Source: an uncultured Bacteroidia bacterium (GTDB lineage: Bacteria > Bacteroidota > Bacteroidia > NS11-12g > UBA9320). Taken from it: DNA of 64,000 bases. Of this stretch, positions 46,264-54,309 are shown in pieces. Under the pieces are notes generated by a model that saw only the letters and a program-made list of their open reading frames with translations, did not search any database and was not told the origin of the DNA. The position numbers and the translations under genes were made by a program. The stretch's first letter is position 1, and every line of letters begins with the position of its first letter. The stretch is taken from the NCBI GenBank assembly GCA_943789165.1, contig CALSTB010000005.1, forward strand, positions 217,001 to 281,000, written 5' to 3'.

Positions 46264-46923
46264 ATGAAACAACGATTTTTCTTTTTGGGATGTGTGCTTT
46301 TGGTGTTGTGTAGTTCATTTACACAAAGACACTCTTTTCAAATCGCGAAAGTGAAATATAGCGGTGGTGGAGATTGGTATGCAAACCGAACGGCATTGCC
46401 CAATTTGATTAAGTTTTGCAATACGTATTTGTCGACCAACATCGATCCACAAGACCAAGTGGTGGAGCTGTCTAGCACAGATTTATACAACTACCCCTTC
46501 ATTTATTTAACCGGTCACGGCAACGTGGTTTTCTCCGATAAAGAAGCAGATAATTTACGTAAGTATTTGGAAGCCGGTGGCTTCTTGCACATCGACGATA
46601 ACTATGGGTTAGAGAAATACATCCGACCTCAAATGAAGAAGGTGTTTCCAGAGTTAGAATTTGTTGAATTGCCATTTACTCACGCCATTTACAAACAGAA
46701 ATATGAGTTCCCGAACGGACTGCCAAAGATCCATGAGCATGATGGCAAACCACCAAAAGGCTATGGATTGTTACATAAAGGTCGCGTCGTTTGTTTCTTT
46801 GACGTTGAATGTGATTTAGGGAATGGATGGGAAGATGCAGGCGTCTATAACGATTCGGAAGAAACCCGTCAGAAGGCCTTAAAAATGGGAGCCAATTTGG
46901 TTCAATATGCGCTAACAAACTAA
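46264..46923 (+). CDS. DUF4159 exported protein
   Basis: 219 residues with a signal peptide (FFLGCVLLVLCSSFT). The body matches DUF4159: VKYSGGGDWYANRTALPNL, FIYLTGHGNVVFSDKEA and GGFLHIDDNYG. The fold is related to glutamine amidotransferase-like or ThuA-like domains; no enzyme activity is established. It lies 2 nt after rsmE and overlaps the next start by one base. Confidence 0.9.
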   Translation: MKQRFFFLGCVLLVLCSSFTQRHSFQIAKVKYSGGGDWYANRTALPNLIKFCNTYLSTNIDPQDQVVELSSTDLYNYPFIYLTGHGNVVFSDKEADNLRKYLEAGGFLHIDDNYGLEKYIRPQMKKVFPELEFVELPFTHAIYKQKYEFPNGLPKIHEHDGKPPKGYGLLHKGRVVCFFDVECDLGNGWEDAGVYNDSEETRQKALKMGANLVQYALTN

Positions 46924-47795
46924 TGACTGATCAAAAGCGGTTATTGTTTGTGATTAACCCAATCTCGGGTGGAAAATCTAAATCACATGTTCCTGAGTTA
47001 ATCAAACAGCATTTAGATCTTGAAGCTTTTTCTTACGACATATTTTGGTGGAAAGTAGTAGACGAACTGCCAAATGCACTGAACCGATTCGTTGAAGAAA
47101 GTGGATATGCTGTTGTAGCCATAGGCGGCGATGGAACCATCAATGCAGTAGCCAGTTGTTTGGTAAATACGCCTGTTCGATTAGCCCTCATACCACAAGG
47201 TAGCGGAAACGGTTTTGCCAGGGAGTTCAAAATATCTCGTTCTATTCCTAAAGCCCTGAAGCAATTAAATAAGGCTACAGAACAATCAGTAGATGTTGGA
47301 AAAATCAACGGGAAGGTATTCGTTAATGTAGCTGGTTGGGGTTTTGATGCCAAAGTGAGTTACTCCTTTGCCACTTTGTCTAAAAGAGGTTTGGTGTCGT
47401 ATGTAAAGGCCATTAACAAAGATTTTGGTGGCGCCATCAATTTGCAATTTACAATCTACAGCGAAAAGGAAACCTTTACTAACGACGGTTTTTTATTGTC
47501 TATCGCCAATGGCCGACAATGGGGCAACAATTTCTACATCGCACCAAAAGCATCTTTTACAGATGGGTTTTTAGACGTGGTTTTCATCCGTAAACCTAAA
47601 ATATATCAAATACCCATGTTGGTTTTTTGCCTGTATTTCAAATTGCCAGATAAATTGATAACCACAAAGAAGGTTCAAAACGTCACTATCGTGAGTGATA
47701 AACCATGTTATACCCATGTGGATGGAGAACCTATGGAGAAAGTGGGAGAGGTGAAGGTGGAAGTGTTGCCGGGAGCCTTGCAGTTGTTGGTGTAA
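46923..47795 (+). CDS. Diacylglycerol kinase-like lipid kinase (YegS/DgkB type)
   Basis: 290 residues. The catalytic-domain signature GGDGTINAVASCL and the flanking INPISGGKSKSH and PQGSGNGFAREF identify the DAGK/sphingosine kinase fold. It phosphorylates diacylglycerol or a related lipid at the inner membrane face. Its start overlaps the DUF4159 gene stop (TAATG), so expression is coupled. Confidence 0.93.
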   Translation: MTDQKRLLFVINPISGGKSKSHVPELIKQHLDLEAFSYDIFWWKVVDELPNALNRFVEESGYAVVAIGGDGTINAVASCLVNTPVRLALIPQGSGNGFAREFKISRSIPKALKQLNKATEQSVDVGKINGKVFVNVAGWGFDAKVSYSFATLSKRGLVSYVKAINKDFGGAINLQFTIYSEKETFTNDGFLLSIANGRQWGNNFYIAPKASFTDGFLDVVFIRKPKIYQIPMLVFCLYFKLPDKLITTKKVQNVTIVSDKPCYTHVDGEPMEKVGEVKVEVLPGALQLLV

Positions 47796-47802
47796 GGAGG
47801 AT

Positions 47803-48030
47803 TTAAGATGAAGTTGAAGTTGAAGTCGAAGTTGAAGTTGAATGTTATGGTGGAACGGCGGTTAGCGGTTAGCTATTAGCGGTTGGCCATTAGCGGTTAG
47901 CGATTAGCCATTATTAATTAGCCAAAAGCCAAAAGCCAACAGCGAAGCGCCCCAACACCCTAATCATGCTGAGCCCTCTTGGCGTCGATCCTCTGAATGA
48001 CGAGCCCATTAAAAATTAAAAATTTAGAAT
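47803..48030. repeat. Dispersed compound intergenic repeat, family A copy 3
   Basis: AGTTGA hexamers, then TTAGCGGTTAGC-type units, then AGCCAAAAGCCAA units, then a shorter and more diverged core (GCGAAGCGCCCCAACACCCT, CGTCGATCCTCTGAATGACG). It lies between the convergent lipid kinase and menB genes. Confidence 0.75.
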
Positions 48031-48040
48031 TAAAAATTCC

Positions 48041-48880
48041 CTACGGAATCCACTTATCCTTCCCGAAGTCCGGTTTGCGTTTTTCAAGAAATGCATTTCT
48101 GCCTTCCTTGGCTTCGTCCGTCATGTATGCCAATCGTGTGGCTTCGCCTGCAAAGACTTGTTGTCCCACCATACCGTCGTCGGTTAAGTTCATGGCAAAT
48201 TTCAACATCTTGATACTGGTTGGTGACTTTGCCAAAACTTCCTGAGCCCATTCGTAAGCCGTTGATTCCAATTCGTTGTGTGGGATAACAGCGTTTACCA
48301 TACCCATGTCAAAGGCTTCTTGGGCATTGTAATTTCTGCCTAAGAAAAAGATTTCACGTGCCTTTTTTTGTCCGACCATTTTAGCCAAATACGCGGAGCC
48401 ATAGCCACCGTCAAAACTGGTGACATCGGCGTCGGTTTGTTTGAAAATGGCGTGTTCTTTACTGGCTAGTGTCATGTCGCAAACTACGTGTAGACTATGT
48501 CCGCCACCCACAGCCCAGCCTGGTACAACGGCAATGACAACCTTAGGCATAAAACGTATGAGTCGCTGCACATCGAGAATATTCAAGCGGTGATAATTGT
48601 CCTCACCCACATAGCCTTGATGCCCGCGGGCTTTTTGATCTCCACCACTGCAAAACGAGTACACACCGTCTTTGGTGCTGGGTCCTTCCGCCGACAATAA
48701 AACAACGCCTATAGAAGTGTCTTCTTGTGCATTGTGAAAAGCGTCTAACAATTCACTTGTTGTCTTTGGTCGAAACGCATTCCGCACATTCGGACGGTTA
48801 AAGGCTATTCGTGCAACCCCATCACATTTTTTATAGGTAATGTCTTCGTATTCTTTGACTGTTTTCCAGTTGATGCTCAT
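48041..48880 (-). CDS. menB: 1,4-dihydroxy-2-naphthoyl-CoA synthase
   Basis: 279 residues of the crotonase family. MenB-specific blocks: YSFCSGGDQKARG, VPGWAVGGGHSLHVVCD and TSFDGGYGSAYLA with the catalytic Asp, plus the C-terminal FGKDKWIP-type end. It closes the second ring of menaquinone in the cytosol. No other men genes are in the window. A TACCTTTG element (48897-48904) lies 16 nt before the ATG. Confidence 0.97.
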   Translation of the reverse strand: MSINWKTVKEYEDITYKKCDGVARIAFNRPNVRNAFRPKTTSELLDAFHNAQEDTSIGVVLLSAEGPSTKDGVYSFCSGGDQKARGHQGYVGEDNYHRLNILDVQRLIRFMPKVVIAVVPGWAVGGGHSLHVVCDMTLASKEHAIFKQTDADVTSFDGGYGSAYLAKMVGQKKAREIFFLGRNYNAQEAFDMGMVNAVIPHNELESTAYEWAQEVLAKSPTSIKMLKFAMNLTDDGMVGQQVFAGEATRLAYMTDEAKEGRNAFLEKRKPDFGKDKWIP

Positions 48881-48896
48881 TTTCGAATTGTTTGGA

Positions 48897-48904
48897 CAAA
48901 GGTA
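48897..48904 (-). promoter_or_regulatory. -7 element TACCTTTG of menB
   Basis: Exact TAnnTTTG, 16 nt before the start codon; gives a leader of about 12 nt. Confidence 0.45.
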
Positions 48905-49020
48905 TATGCAATTAATAATTAACGAATGCTACTGAACGATTTACAATAACGGATGAATAACTATTTTGAGTTGACATGTCTCCAATAGCTAAATGCCAAA
49001 AGCTAATAACCATTCTCAAA

Positions 49021-49062
49021 TCAGAAATCTAAAATCAGAAATCTAAAATCAGAAATCTAAAA
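49021..49062. repeat. Tandem repeat, three copies of TCAGAAATCTAAAA
   Basis: Three perfect 14-bp units end exactly at the bestrophin stop codon. A short GCTAAATGCCAAAAGCTAA stretch like the heptamers of family A precedes them. Confidence 0.9.
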
Positions 49063-49929
49063 TCATTTCAATATATCCTCCACATTCCCTTTGATCTTAT
49101 GGCAAAGCTCGTCTAGTGGAAGGTCATTGTCGTCCATTCCAAACGGGTCTTCAATTTCTTCGGCTAAGAGTTCCATGCTCACCAATACATAGAAGATGAA
49201 AACTGAAATCAGAATGGTGCCATATTGAAACGTAGAGACGAATCCAATCGGCAGTGTAACCACATAAATGAAGATGAATTTTTTTAGGAAGATGCTATAG
49301 GAATAGGGCATAGGCGTATTCAAAATCCGCTCGCATGCACCAGTGATGTTTGAAAAATTGTTGAGGTTGGTGTCGATGGTTAAGTAATCGTTTTCTGAAA
49401 TGGCATCTTCTTTTCGCATTTTTTGTAATCGCTCGTACATCCGTTGGGCAACAAAACTTGGCTTGTGCGAAGCCATTTTAAAGTCTCCATACGTGTCCTC
49501 ATCCATAGTATGGTGAAGTTTTTCACCTTGCTTTCTCAAATGCCATTTGAGTACATGGACGTAGTCCACAATCGATCTTGTAAAAAAAGCCTTGTCCTCG
49601 TCACTTCCTTTCGAAACCGATATCTTAAGCGCCAAACTCCGTGTGTCGTTGACCAATTCTCCCCATTTCTTTCGACCTTCCCACCATCGATCGTAGGCCG
49701 TGTTTGTTCTAAAAACAAGCAACAGCGACAACACAAAACCAATCAAAGAATACACCGCAATCGCATCCTTGAAAATGTGTAAGTCTTCCATGTAGGTCAA
49801 CTCGACATAGGTCAGGCCAAAGACAAACAACGATAAGATGATCATTTCTGGTAGAAGCACTCTTAGCGTATCACCTTTTGTAAACTTAAAGATATGTTGA
49901 AACCAAATTTTGGGGTTGTACTTAATCAT
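49063..49929 (-). CDS. Bestrophin-family anion channel
   Basis: 288 residues from the ATG at 49929 (MIKYNPKIWFQHIFKF). Four membrane segments are spread along the protein. The family blocks are LLVFRTNTAYDRWWEGRKKW and the C-terminal FGMDDNDLPLDELC. Bacterial bestrophins are pentameric cation or anion channels of the inner membrane. A TTG three codons upstream is less likely because it would overlap the -7 element TATTTTTG. Confidence 0.93.
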   Translation of the reverse strand: MIKYNPKIWFQHIFKFTKGDTLRVLLPEMIILSLFVFGLTYVELTYMEDLHIFKDAIAVYSLIGFVLSLLLVFRTNTAYDRWWEGRKKWGELVNDTRSLALKISVSKGSDEDKAFFTRSIVDYVHVLKWHLRKQGEKLHHTMDEDTYGDFKMASHKPSFVAQRMYERLQKMRKEDAISENDYLTIDTNLNNFSNITGACERILNTPMPYSYSIFLKKFIFIYVVTLPIGFVSTFQYGTILISVFIFYVLVSMELLAEEIEDPFGMDDNDLPLDELCHKIKGNVEDILK

Positions 49930-49935
49930 GTCGGA

Positions 49936-49943
49936 CAAAAATA
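49936..49943 (-). promoter_or_regulatory. -7 element TATTTTTG, 6 nt before the bestrophin ATG
   Basis: Exact TAnnTTTG with spacer TCCGAC. It supports the ATG at 49929 as the start. Confidence 0.45.
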
Positions 49944-49986
49944 GGATAAGCGATCAAAACCTGTAATGAAATGTGTAATTGGTCGT

Positions 49987-49994
49987 TATCTTTG
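49987..49994 (+). promoter_or_regulatory. -7 element TATCTTTG, 3 nt before the start codon
   Basis: Exact TAnnTTTG and only GGC before the ATG at 49998. Shortest spacer seen in the window. Confidence 0.45.
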
Positions 49995-49997
49995 GGC

Positions 49998-50990
49998 ATG
50001 CTTCAAAAGCAGATACAGCTACTAACCTTATTCTTAATAGTCTCCACATGTGTGCAAGGACAAGAGACAGAACCGGTGTTTGCATTTAACAATCCGTTTT
50101 ATGAGGATTGCCAGTTGGTGGATTTACAAACACACCTCTATATCAAGTCAAACGGCATAAAGTACTTAAGAAAAACGGCTAAAACTGGTAATGAAACGGA
50201 TCGAGTAACGGAATATTTTTATAACGAACGAGCTGATTTAGACTCTGTTATTGATGTTTGCGGTCCAATTCAAAAAAAGCTTAGCATATACAAATACGAT
50301 TCGCTCTTTAGGTTAACAATGAAAATAGATTCGTTTATTTCTAAGTCTGGATGGGATAGTGTCTACAGGAAGAATTGGACCTATAAGCCAAGCGGTGAAA
50401 TATTACATATTCAAGAAGGTTGGTCTTATTTCGACCAACCCGGATTTAAAAGGTTTAAGTTTATGCCTCAGATAGTCTATGACACTATGATTGGCGATAT
50501 GACGCGTTACGAGATGATCGGCCCACTATTAGACGTATATGGCAATGCATTACATGACGAAAACCCGAATTATTGGTGGCTTAGAGAAGGTGAACTCGTC
50601 CTGAAAGGCACGGACTCGCTATACACATCTTCTGAGTTCACTGATATAGGTGAGGAATTTGAATTACGTCAATTTTTATACAGGGGAGACAGCGCAACTT
50701 TAATGCGCATAAGTCGGTATGATGTTTTGATGCAAATCAAGGCGTGCAAGGTTTTTTATGAAAATGAATGGGTATTGCTTGAAGACCATAGGTATAATAA
50801 CGTGACTGGTAGTGAATTGATGAAAACCATTTACAACCCAGTTACAGGCATTAAGTCAACAACAACATTTCTACGAGATCGAAGCAATGGTCGAATTGAA
50901 AAAGAACTTTCTCCAATCACCGTCGATTCAGAAAACGGAAAGTCACCTCGCGTTTATGTTACGGAAGTGACCTACTTTTATTCGAAGTAA
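49998..50990 (+). CDS. Hypothetical exported protein
   Basis: 330 residues from the ATG at 49998 with a signal peptide (LLTLFLIVSTCVQGQ). The mature part has repeated YD/YN-type strand motifs (IYKYDSLFRLTMKIDSF, TEYFYNERADLDS) resembling the antiparallel sheets of YD-repeat or lipoprotein-binding folds. It has no membrane anchor. No recognised family; divergent from bestrophin. Confidence 0.7.
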   Translation: MLQKQIQLLTLFLIVSTCVQGQETEPVFAFNNPFYEDCQLVDLQTHLYIKSNGIKYLRKTAKTGNETDRVTEYFYNERADLDSVIDVCGPIQKKLSIYKYDSLFRLTMKIDSFISKSGWDSVYRKNWTYKPSGEILHIQEGWSYFDQPGFKRFKFMPQIVYDTMIGDMTRYEMIGPLLDVYGNALHDENPNYWWLREGELVLKGTDSLYTSSEFTDIGEEFELRQFLYRGDSATLMRISRYDVLMQIKACKVFYENEWVLLEDHRYNNVTGSELMKTIYNPVTGIKSTTTFLRDRSNGRIEKELSPITVDSENGKSPRVYVTEVTYFYSK

Positions 50991-51245
50991 AAATAATTTT
51001 AATGTGTTTTTTTTCAAAAGCGACATTGAGATCGTTTGATTTTTAGAAAGGCTAAAATCATCTTACTATCATAATCCGTCATTTTTGTTTTTTACTAGTA
51101 AAACAAGACTGCGCCTTGCAAGTCTCACAAAGTGAGAGTGTTAGGTAGTATTTTGTTGGATGGGAGACGCTAAATCTTCAAAGCGTCAATCACGTTTCAA
51201 AAAAAATCCTTGTTTTTATCGTTTACCTAGCCATTAATTTGCAGC

Positions 51246-51357
51246 ATTGAAAAGAAGTAATTTACATACCGCAAAAACAAGCACCAAGCTTTTGGTTCGG
51301 AGATAATCTCTCATAAAGATATATTGAAATCCCGAGCTTAGTCTCGGGATTTTTTTT
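51246..51357 (+). ncRNA. Candidate small RNA of about 110 nt
   Basis: A TTG (51210-51212) is spaced 21 nt from TTAATTTG (51234-51241), one mismatch from TAnnTTTG. This promoter-like pair would start a transcript near 51246 that ends at the strong terminator 51328-51357. No ORF is evident. I could not match it to tmRNA, RNase P, SRP or 6S RNA. Confidence 0.35.
51328..51357 (+). terminator. Strong intrinsic terminator
   Basis: AATCCCGAG pairs perfectly with CTCGGGATT around CTTAGT, followed by seven or more T. Confidence 0.85.
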
Positions 51358-51375
51358 GCCTAAAAATTTAAGACA

Positions 51376-51456
51376 ATGAAAACACGTATCCATATCCTAT
51401 GTAATGCTAACCCAGGGGCAATGCCTTTGGTAATAAGATTTCATAAGGAACCGTAG
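51376..51456 (+). CDS. Possible 26-residue small ORF between two terminators
   Basis: ATG to TAG encodes a peptide starting MKTRIHILCNANPGAM and ending RFHKEP. It is the only short frame neatly placed between the two terminators. There is no homology or ribosome-binding evidence; the transcript could as well be non-coding. Confidence 0.25.
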   Translation: MKTRIHILCNANPGAMPLVIRFHKEP

Positions 51457-51476
51457 ACGTTAACAAAATATGTGTA

Positions 51477-51514
51477 AACGCCTGGTTTCTTGTGAGAAGC
51501 CAGGCGTTTTTTTT
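51477..51514 (+). terminator. Strong intrinsic terminator
   Basis: A 14-bp stem AACGCCTGGTTTCT / AGAAGCCAGGCGTT (one G-T) with loop TGTG is followed by eight T. It must end a transcript made from the stretch just upstream, where no known gene lies. Confidence 0.85.
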
Positions 51515-51599
51515 ACCTGTCCATGCGATTTCATGCAATTTGAGTTTAATGCTAAGGTTGGTCAAAATAGACATTGTATTGAGTTTGTCGACTAAGAGA

Positions 51600-51775
51600 A
51601 TTAAGTGTTGTGTGAAGCGAGCGCTGGCCCGCCAAAAATGCGGGGGCGGCGTTGGCCTGAGCGATGGCAGTCATATTTTTGGCTTGTCTTTTTTGGTTAC
51701 TTTTTTTGACTAAGAAAAAAAGTGACTCGGGTTATAGGGCGGAAAGCCCTAAATGAAGAAAAGACTTGTCAGAAA
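51600..51775. repeat. Dispersed intergenic repeat, family B copy 2
   Basis: Contains CTGGCCCGCCAAAAATGCGG, a hairpin GTTACTTTTTTT / AAAAAAAGTGAC, and GGTTATAGGGCGGAAAGCCC. First and last parts match copy 1 at 43640-43925 in the same order; the middle differs. Confidence 0.7.
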
Positions 51776-51860
51776 CATGACCTACGGGTTTGATCGCATA
51801 GAATCAGAAAGAGAAATGATTAAGATAAAAAATACATAACCGTTTATCGACTTAACATGG

Positions 51861-52829
51861 ATGTTGTCGGTAGACACAACAGTTAAGAAAATGAACACGA
51901 ATGAAATAAATTGGATAACCTCTTGTCTACCCGACAAGTTTGTATATCCCTATTTTAAAGATAAGTATGCCTTGGAATTGCTTCAACTGGCATTTCCCAA
52001 CAAGGCCAAAATTACAGATGTAAAGCAATCAAAATTTGCCAGATTTTTAAACAAGAAATTGCTTAAAGACTTGTTGGCAAATTGCGGATCTGGCGAGGTG
52101 GATTTTAAGGAAGGAGACCAGACATGGACAACTGATACAAGCTTTCTTCGGTTGACTTTGTCGCAATGGGGTGACTTACAAAGATGGAAAAATGGAAACT
52201 ATCATCAGGTAAGTCGACCTGAGCTCAACTTGGTTTTACAAGTCAACTTCGATAGTGCTCACGACCAACATTTTTACAAGACAATCGGAAAGGAAGACAG
52301 ATTCTACTTTCGAAATACGCATCACCCTGAACATGAGAATTACAATACATTAGGTTGGCTGCGGTTGGATGTATACTTGGAGGCAGGTGAAGTACTGATT
52401 GAAGAAGTACAATCTGATTGGGTGAAAGAGGTTGCCCATTTTGAAAGAAACCTTAAGTCGAAACCTAAAGATCCAGAATGCATGTGCTTGGCATGTGACA
52501 AGCCTGGCGCATTGAGGTCGTATGTGAATCATTTTAAGACCTATAAAAAGCTTTGGGACGAAATGATTTTGAGTGCAGGGATTTGGTTCTTGGTAAAAGA
52601 GCTTGGTGTAAAAACAGTTTGGTATCACACGTTTGAAACGAGCAAACACTATAAAATGATGCCAGAGTATAGTTTACCTCCAAGGTCTGTGTACAGCAAA
52701 TTGCCAGAGCGTTTTGGATTTGAAAAGGTGGATGAAACACCAAGTCTAATTGCAGAATGTAAGGCGCTAGGAAAGCTTGTTCGACGTGCGAAGGCACGAG
52801 GAATGAAGTTTTACAAATTAGAATTTTAA
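51861..52829 (+). CDS. Uncharacterised protein coupled to rtcB
   Basis: 322 residues, cytosolic; an internal Met at codon 11 (51891) is an alternative start. A central segment LRLDVYLEAGEVLIEEVQSDW has the EExQSDW motif that I associate with polyvalent phage and plasmid proteins. Two cysteine pairs follow (MCLACDKPG), then a C-terminal block TVWYHTFETSKHYK and LPPRSVYSKLPERFGFEKV. No enzyme is known for it. It is 10 nt upstream of rtcB, so a role in RNA repair or tRNA metabolism is the obvious guess. Confidence 0.75.
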   Translation: MLSVDTTVKKMNTNEINWITSCLPDKFVYPYFKDKYALELLQLAFPNKAKITDVKQSKFARFLNKKLLKDLLANCGSGEVDFKEGDQTWTTDTSFLRLTLSQWGDLQRWKNGNYHQVSRPELNLVLQVNFDSAHDQHFYKTIGKEDRFYFRNTHHPEHENYNTLGWLRLDVYLEAGEVLIEEVQSDWVKEVAHFERNLKSKPKDPECMCLACDKPGALRSYVNHFKTYKKLWDEMILSAGIWFLVKELGVKTVWYHTFETSKHYKMMPEYSLPPRSVYSKLPERFGFEKVDETPSLIAECKALGKLVRRAKARGMKFYKLEF

Positions 52830-52839
52830 AAGAAGAAAA

Positions 52840-54237
52840 ATGAAACAGAATAAAATAAAAGGAAATCAGTTGAAGAAACTGGGTTTGCACGACCCAAAGT
52901 TAATCAGCATGGTGTTGGAGATTTTTCGAAAATCGATGAAGTATGCTTCTAAGAATCAGAAGGTAAACAAGCTTCAAGCGGTTTTAGAAAACCTTGATAT
53001 GTATAAAGAAGATGCGGTATTTGGGAATTTCGTAGCGGAATTCACGAATTCAAAAGTGGATATGACAAAGTCGTTAGAAGATCCAAAACCGTTTCGCATA
53101 TACGGCGATGAGGAGATATCTGAACCGGCAAAACATCAAATGTATTCGGCCATGAAACTGCCGATTGCACTGGATGGAGCAATAATGCCTGACGCACATT
53201 ATGGATACGGTTTGCCCATTGGTGGTGTTTTAGCCACCAACAACGCGGTCATACCATATGGTGTTGGTGTCGATATAGGGTGCAGAATGTGTTTGAGCAT
53301 TTTTCGTGAAGGACCAGAAATGATTACGACTAGACGAGACGAATTGAAATCCGTTTTGTTGTCGAATACAAAGTTTGGTCTGAAGGAAAGATTCGAAAAA
53401 CCCAATGATGCAGAGGTGTTGGATAGTCCGCTATTTGGTGAAATAAAGATGTTGAAAAGGCTTCAGATAAAGGCCTTTCAGCAACTAGGTTCGTCAGGCG
53501 GTGGGAATCACTTTGTGGAGTTTGGGGAAGTACATATCCCAGTAGATTCACAAGATCTTGGTGTAAAAGCAGGTAAGTATTTTGCCTTGTTATCACATTC
53601 TGGGTCACGTGGACTAGGGGCCAATATTGCAGTGCACTATACCAAGCTGGCAAAAGCACGATCGCACTTACCAAAAGGTGTTCAGCATTTGTCTTGGCTC
53701 GATTTAGACTCACAAGAAGGCATGGAATATTGGTTGGCGATGAACTTGGCAGGTGATTATGCTTCGGCTTGTCATCACGACATTCACAAGCGTATTAGCA
53801 AGGTGCTGAAACTTCAAGCAAAAGTCGTGGTAGAAAACCACCACAACTTTGCATGGAAAGAGCAACTAGCCGATGGTACAGAAGTGATTGTCCAACGAAA
53901 AGGGGCCACGCCAGCTGGCAAAGACGTGTTGGGAGTGATTCCAGGGTCCATGACTAAAAAGGGCTATATAGTTAAAGGTTTGGGGAATCCAGATTCTATT
54001 AACTCAGCCTCACATGGCGCTGGAAGAATGATGAGCCTTAGAGAAGCCAAGCAGTCGATTACACGGAGTGCAATGAACAAAGAATTGAAATTGCATGGAG
54101 TCGAGTTAATCGGAGGTGGTTTGGACGAATCACCGATGGCGTATAAGGACATCGATACTGTGATGGCACATCAAACTGATTTAGTGGAGGTTCTAGGAAG
54201 CTTCACACCAAAGATTGTCAGAATGGCAAATGAGTAA
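52840..54237 (+). CDS. rtcB: RNA-splicing ligase RtcB
   Basis: 465 residues. The manganese and GMP site motifs are complete: MPDAHYGYGLPIGGV, GVDIGCRMC (metal Cys), GSSGGGNHFVE, SHSGSRGLG, ENHHNFAWKE and the guanylylated His in SASHGAGRMMS. It joins 2',3'-cyclic phosphate to 5'-hydroxyl RNA ends. No Archease gene or RtcR is next to it. It is cotranscribed with the preceding unknown gene. Confidence 0.96.
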   Translation: MKQNKIKGNQLKKLGLHDPKLISMVLEIFRKSMKYASKNQKVNKLQAVLENLDMYKEDAVFGNFVAEFTNSKVDMTKSLEDPKPFRIYGDEEISEPAKHQMYSAMKLPIALDGAIMPDAHYGYGLPIGGVLATNNAVIPYGVGVDIGCRMCLSIFREGPEMITTRRDELKSVLLSNTKFGLKERFEKPNDAEVLDSPLFGEIKMLKRLQIKAFQQLGSSGGGNHFVEFGEVHIPVDSQDLGVKAGKYFALLSHSGSRGLGANIAVHYTKLAKARSHLPKGVQHLSWLDLDSQEGMEYWLAMNLAGDYASACHHDIHKRISKVLKLQAKVVVENHHNFAWKEQLADGTEVIVQRKGATPAGKDVLGVIPGSMTKKGYIVKGLGNPDSINSASHGAGRMMSLREAKQSITRSAMNKELKLHGVELIGGGLDESPMAYKDIDTVMAHQTDLVEVLGSFTPKIVRMANE

Positions 54238-54238
54238 T

Positions 54239-54270
54239 GGCATGAATTCAACTTGTAAGGAATTCATGCC
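54239..54270 (+). other. Perfect 11-bp hairpin after rtcB
   Basis: GGCATGAATTC pairs with GAATTCATGCC around ten bases, starting 2 nt after the stop. There is no T run, so it may be a 3'-protecting stem or processing site rather than a terminator. Confidence 0.6.
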
Positions 54271-54309
54271 GAATAATAACATGGCAAGAATTGCCTTAAT
54301 AGTTTTAAA

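Larger units (their letters stand above)
50991..51860. other. Gene-poor 870-bp region with hairpins and terminators
   Basis: No long ORF. From left to right it has hairpins TCTCAC-AAA-GTGAGA (51123-51137) and GACGCT...AGCGTC (51166-51187), a strong terminator (51328-51357), a 26-codon ORF (51376-51456), a second strong terminator (51477-51514) and a family B repeat copy (51600-51775). Likely a small-RNA locus. Confidence 0.5.

Noticed and set aside
51155..51167. TTGGATGGGAGAC resembles the internal box of eukaryotic 5S rRNA
   Set aside because: Only 13 nt match and the surrounding sequence does not fold as 5S rRNA; treated as chance.
51160..51237. 25-codon basic ORF (MGDAKSSKRQ...) as a ribosomal protein THX candidate
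   Set aside because: Basic and short, but it lacks the Gly-Lys-Tyr pattern of THX, and the stretch is better explained as RNA hairpins.
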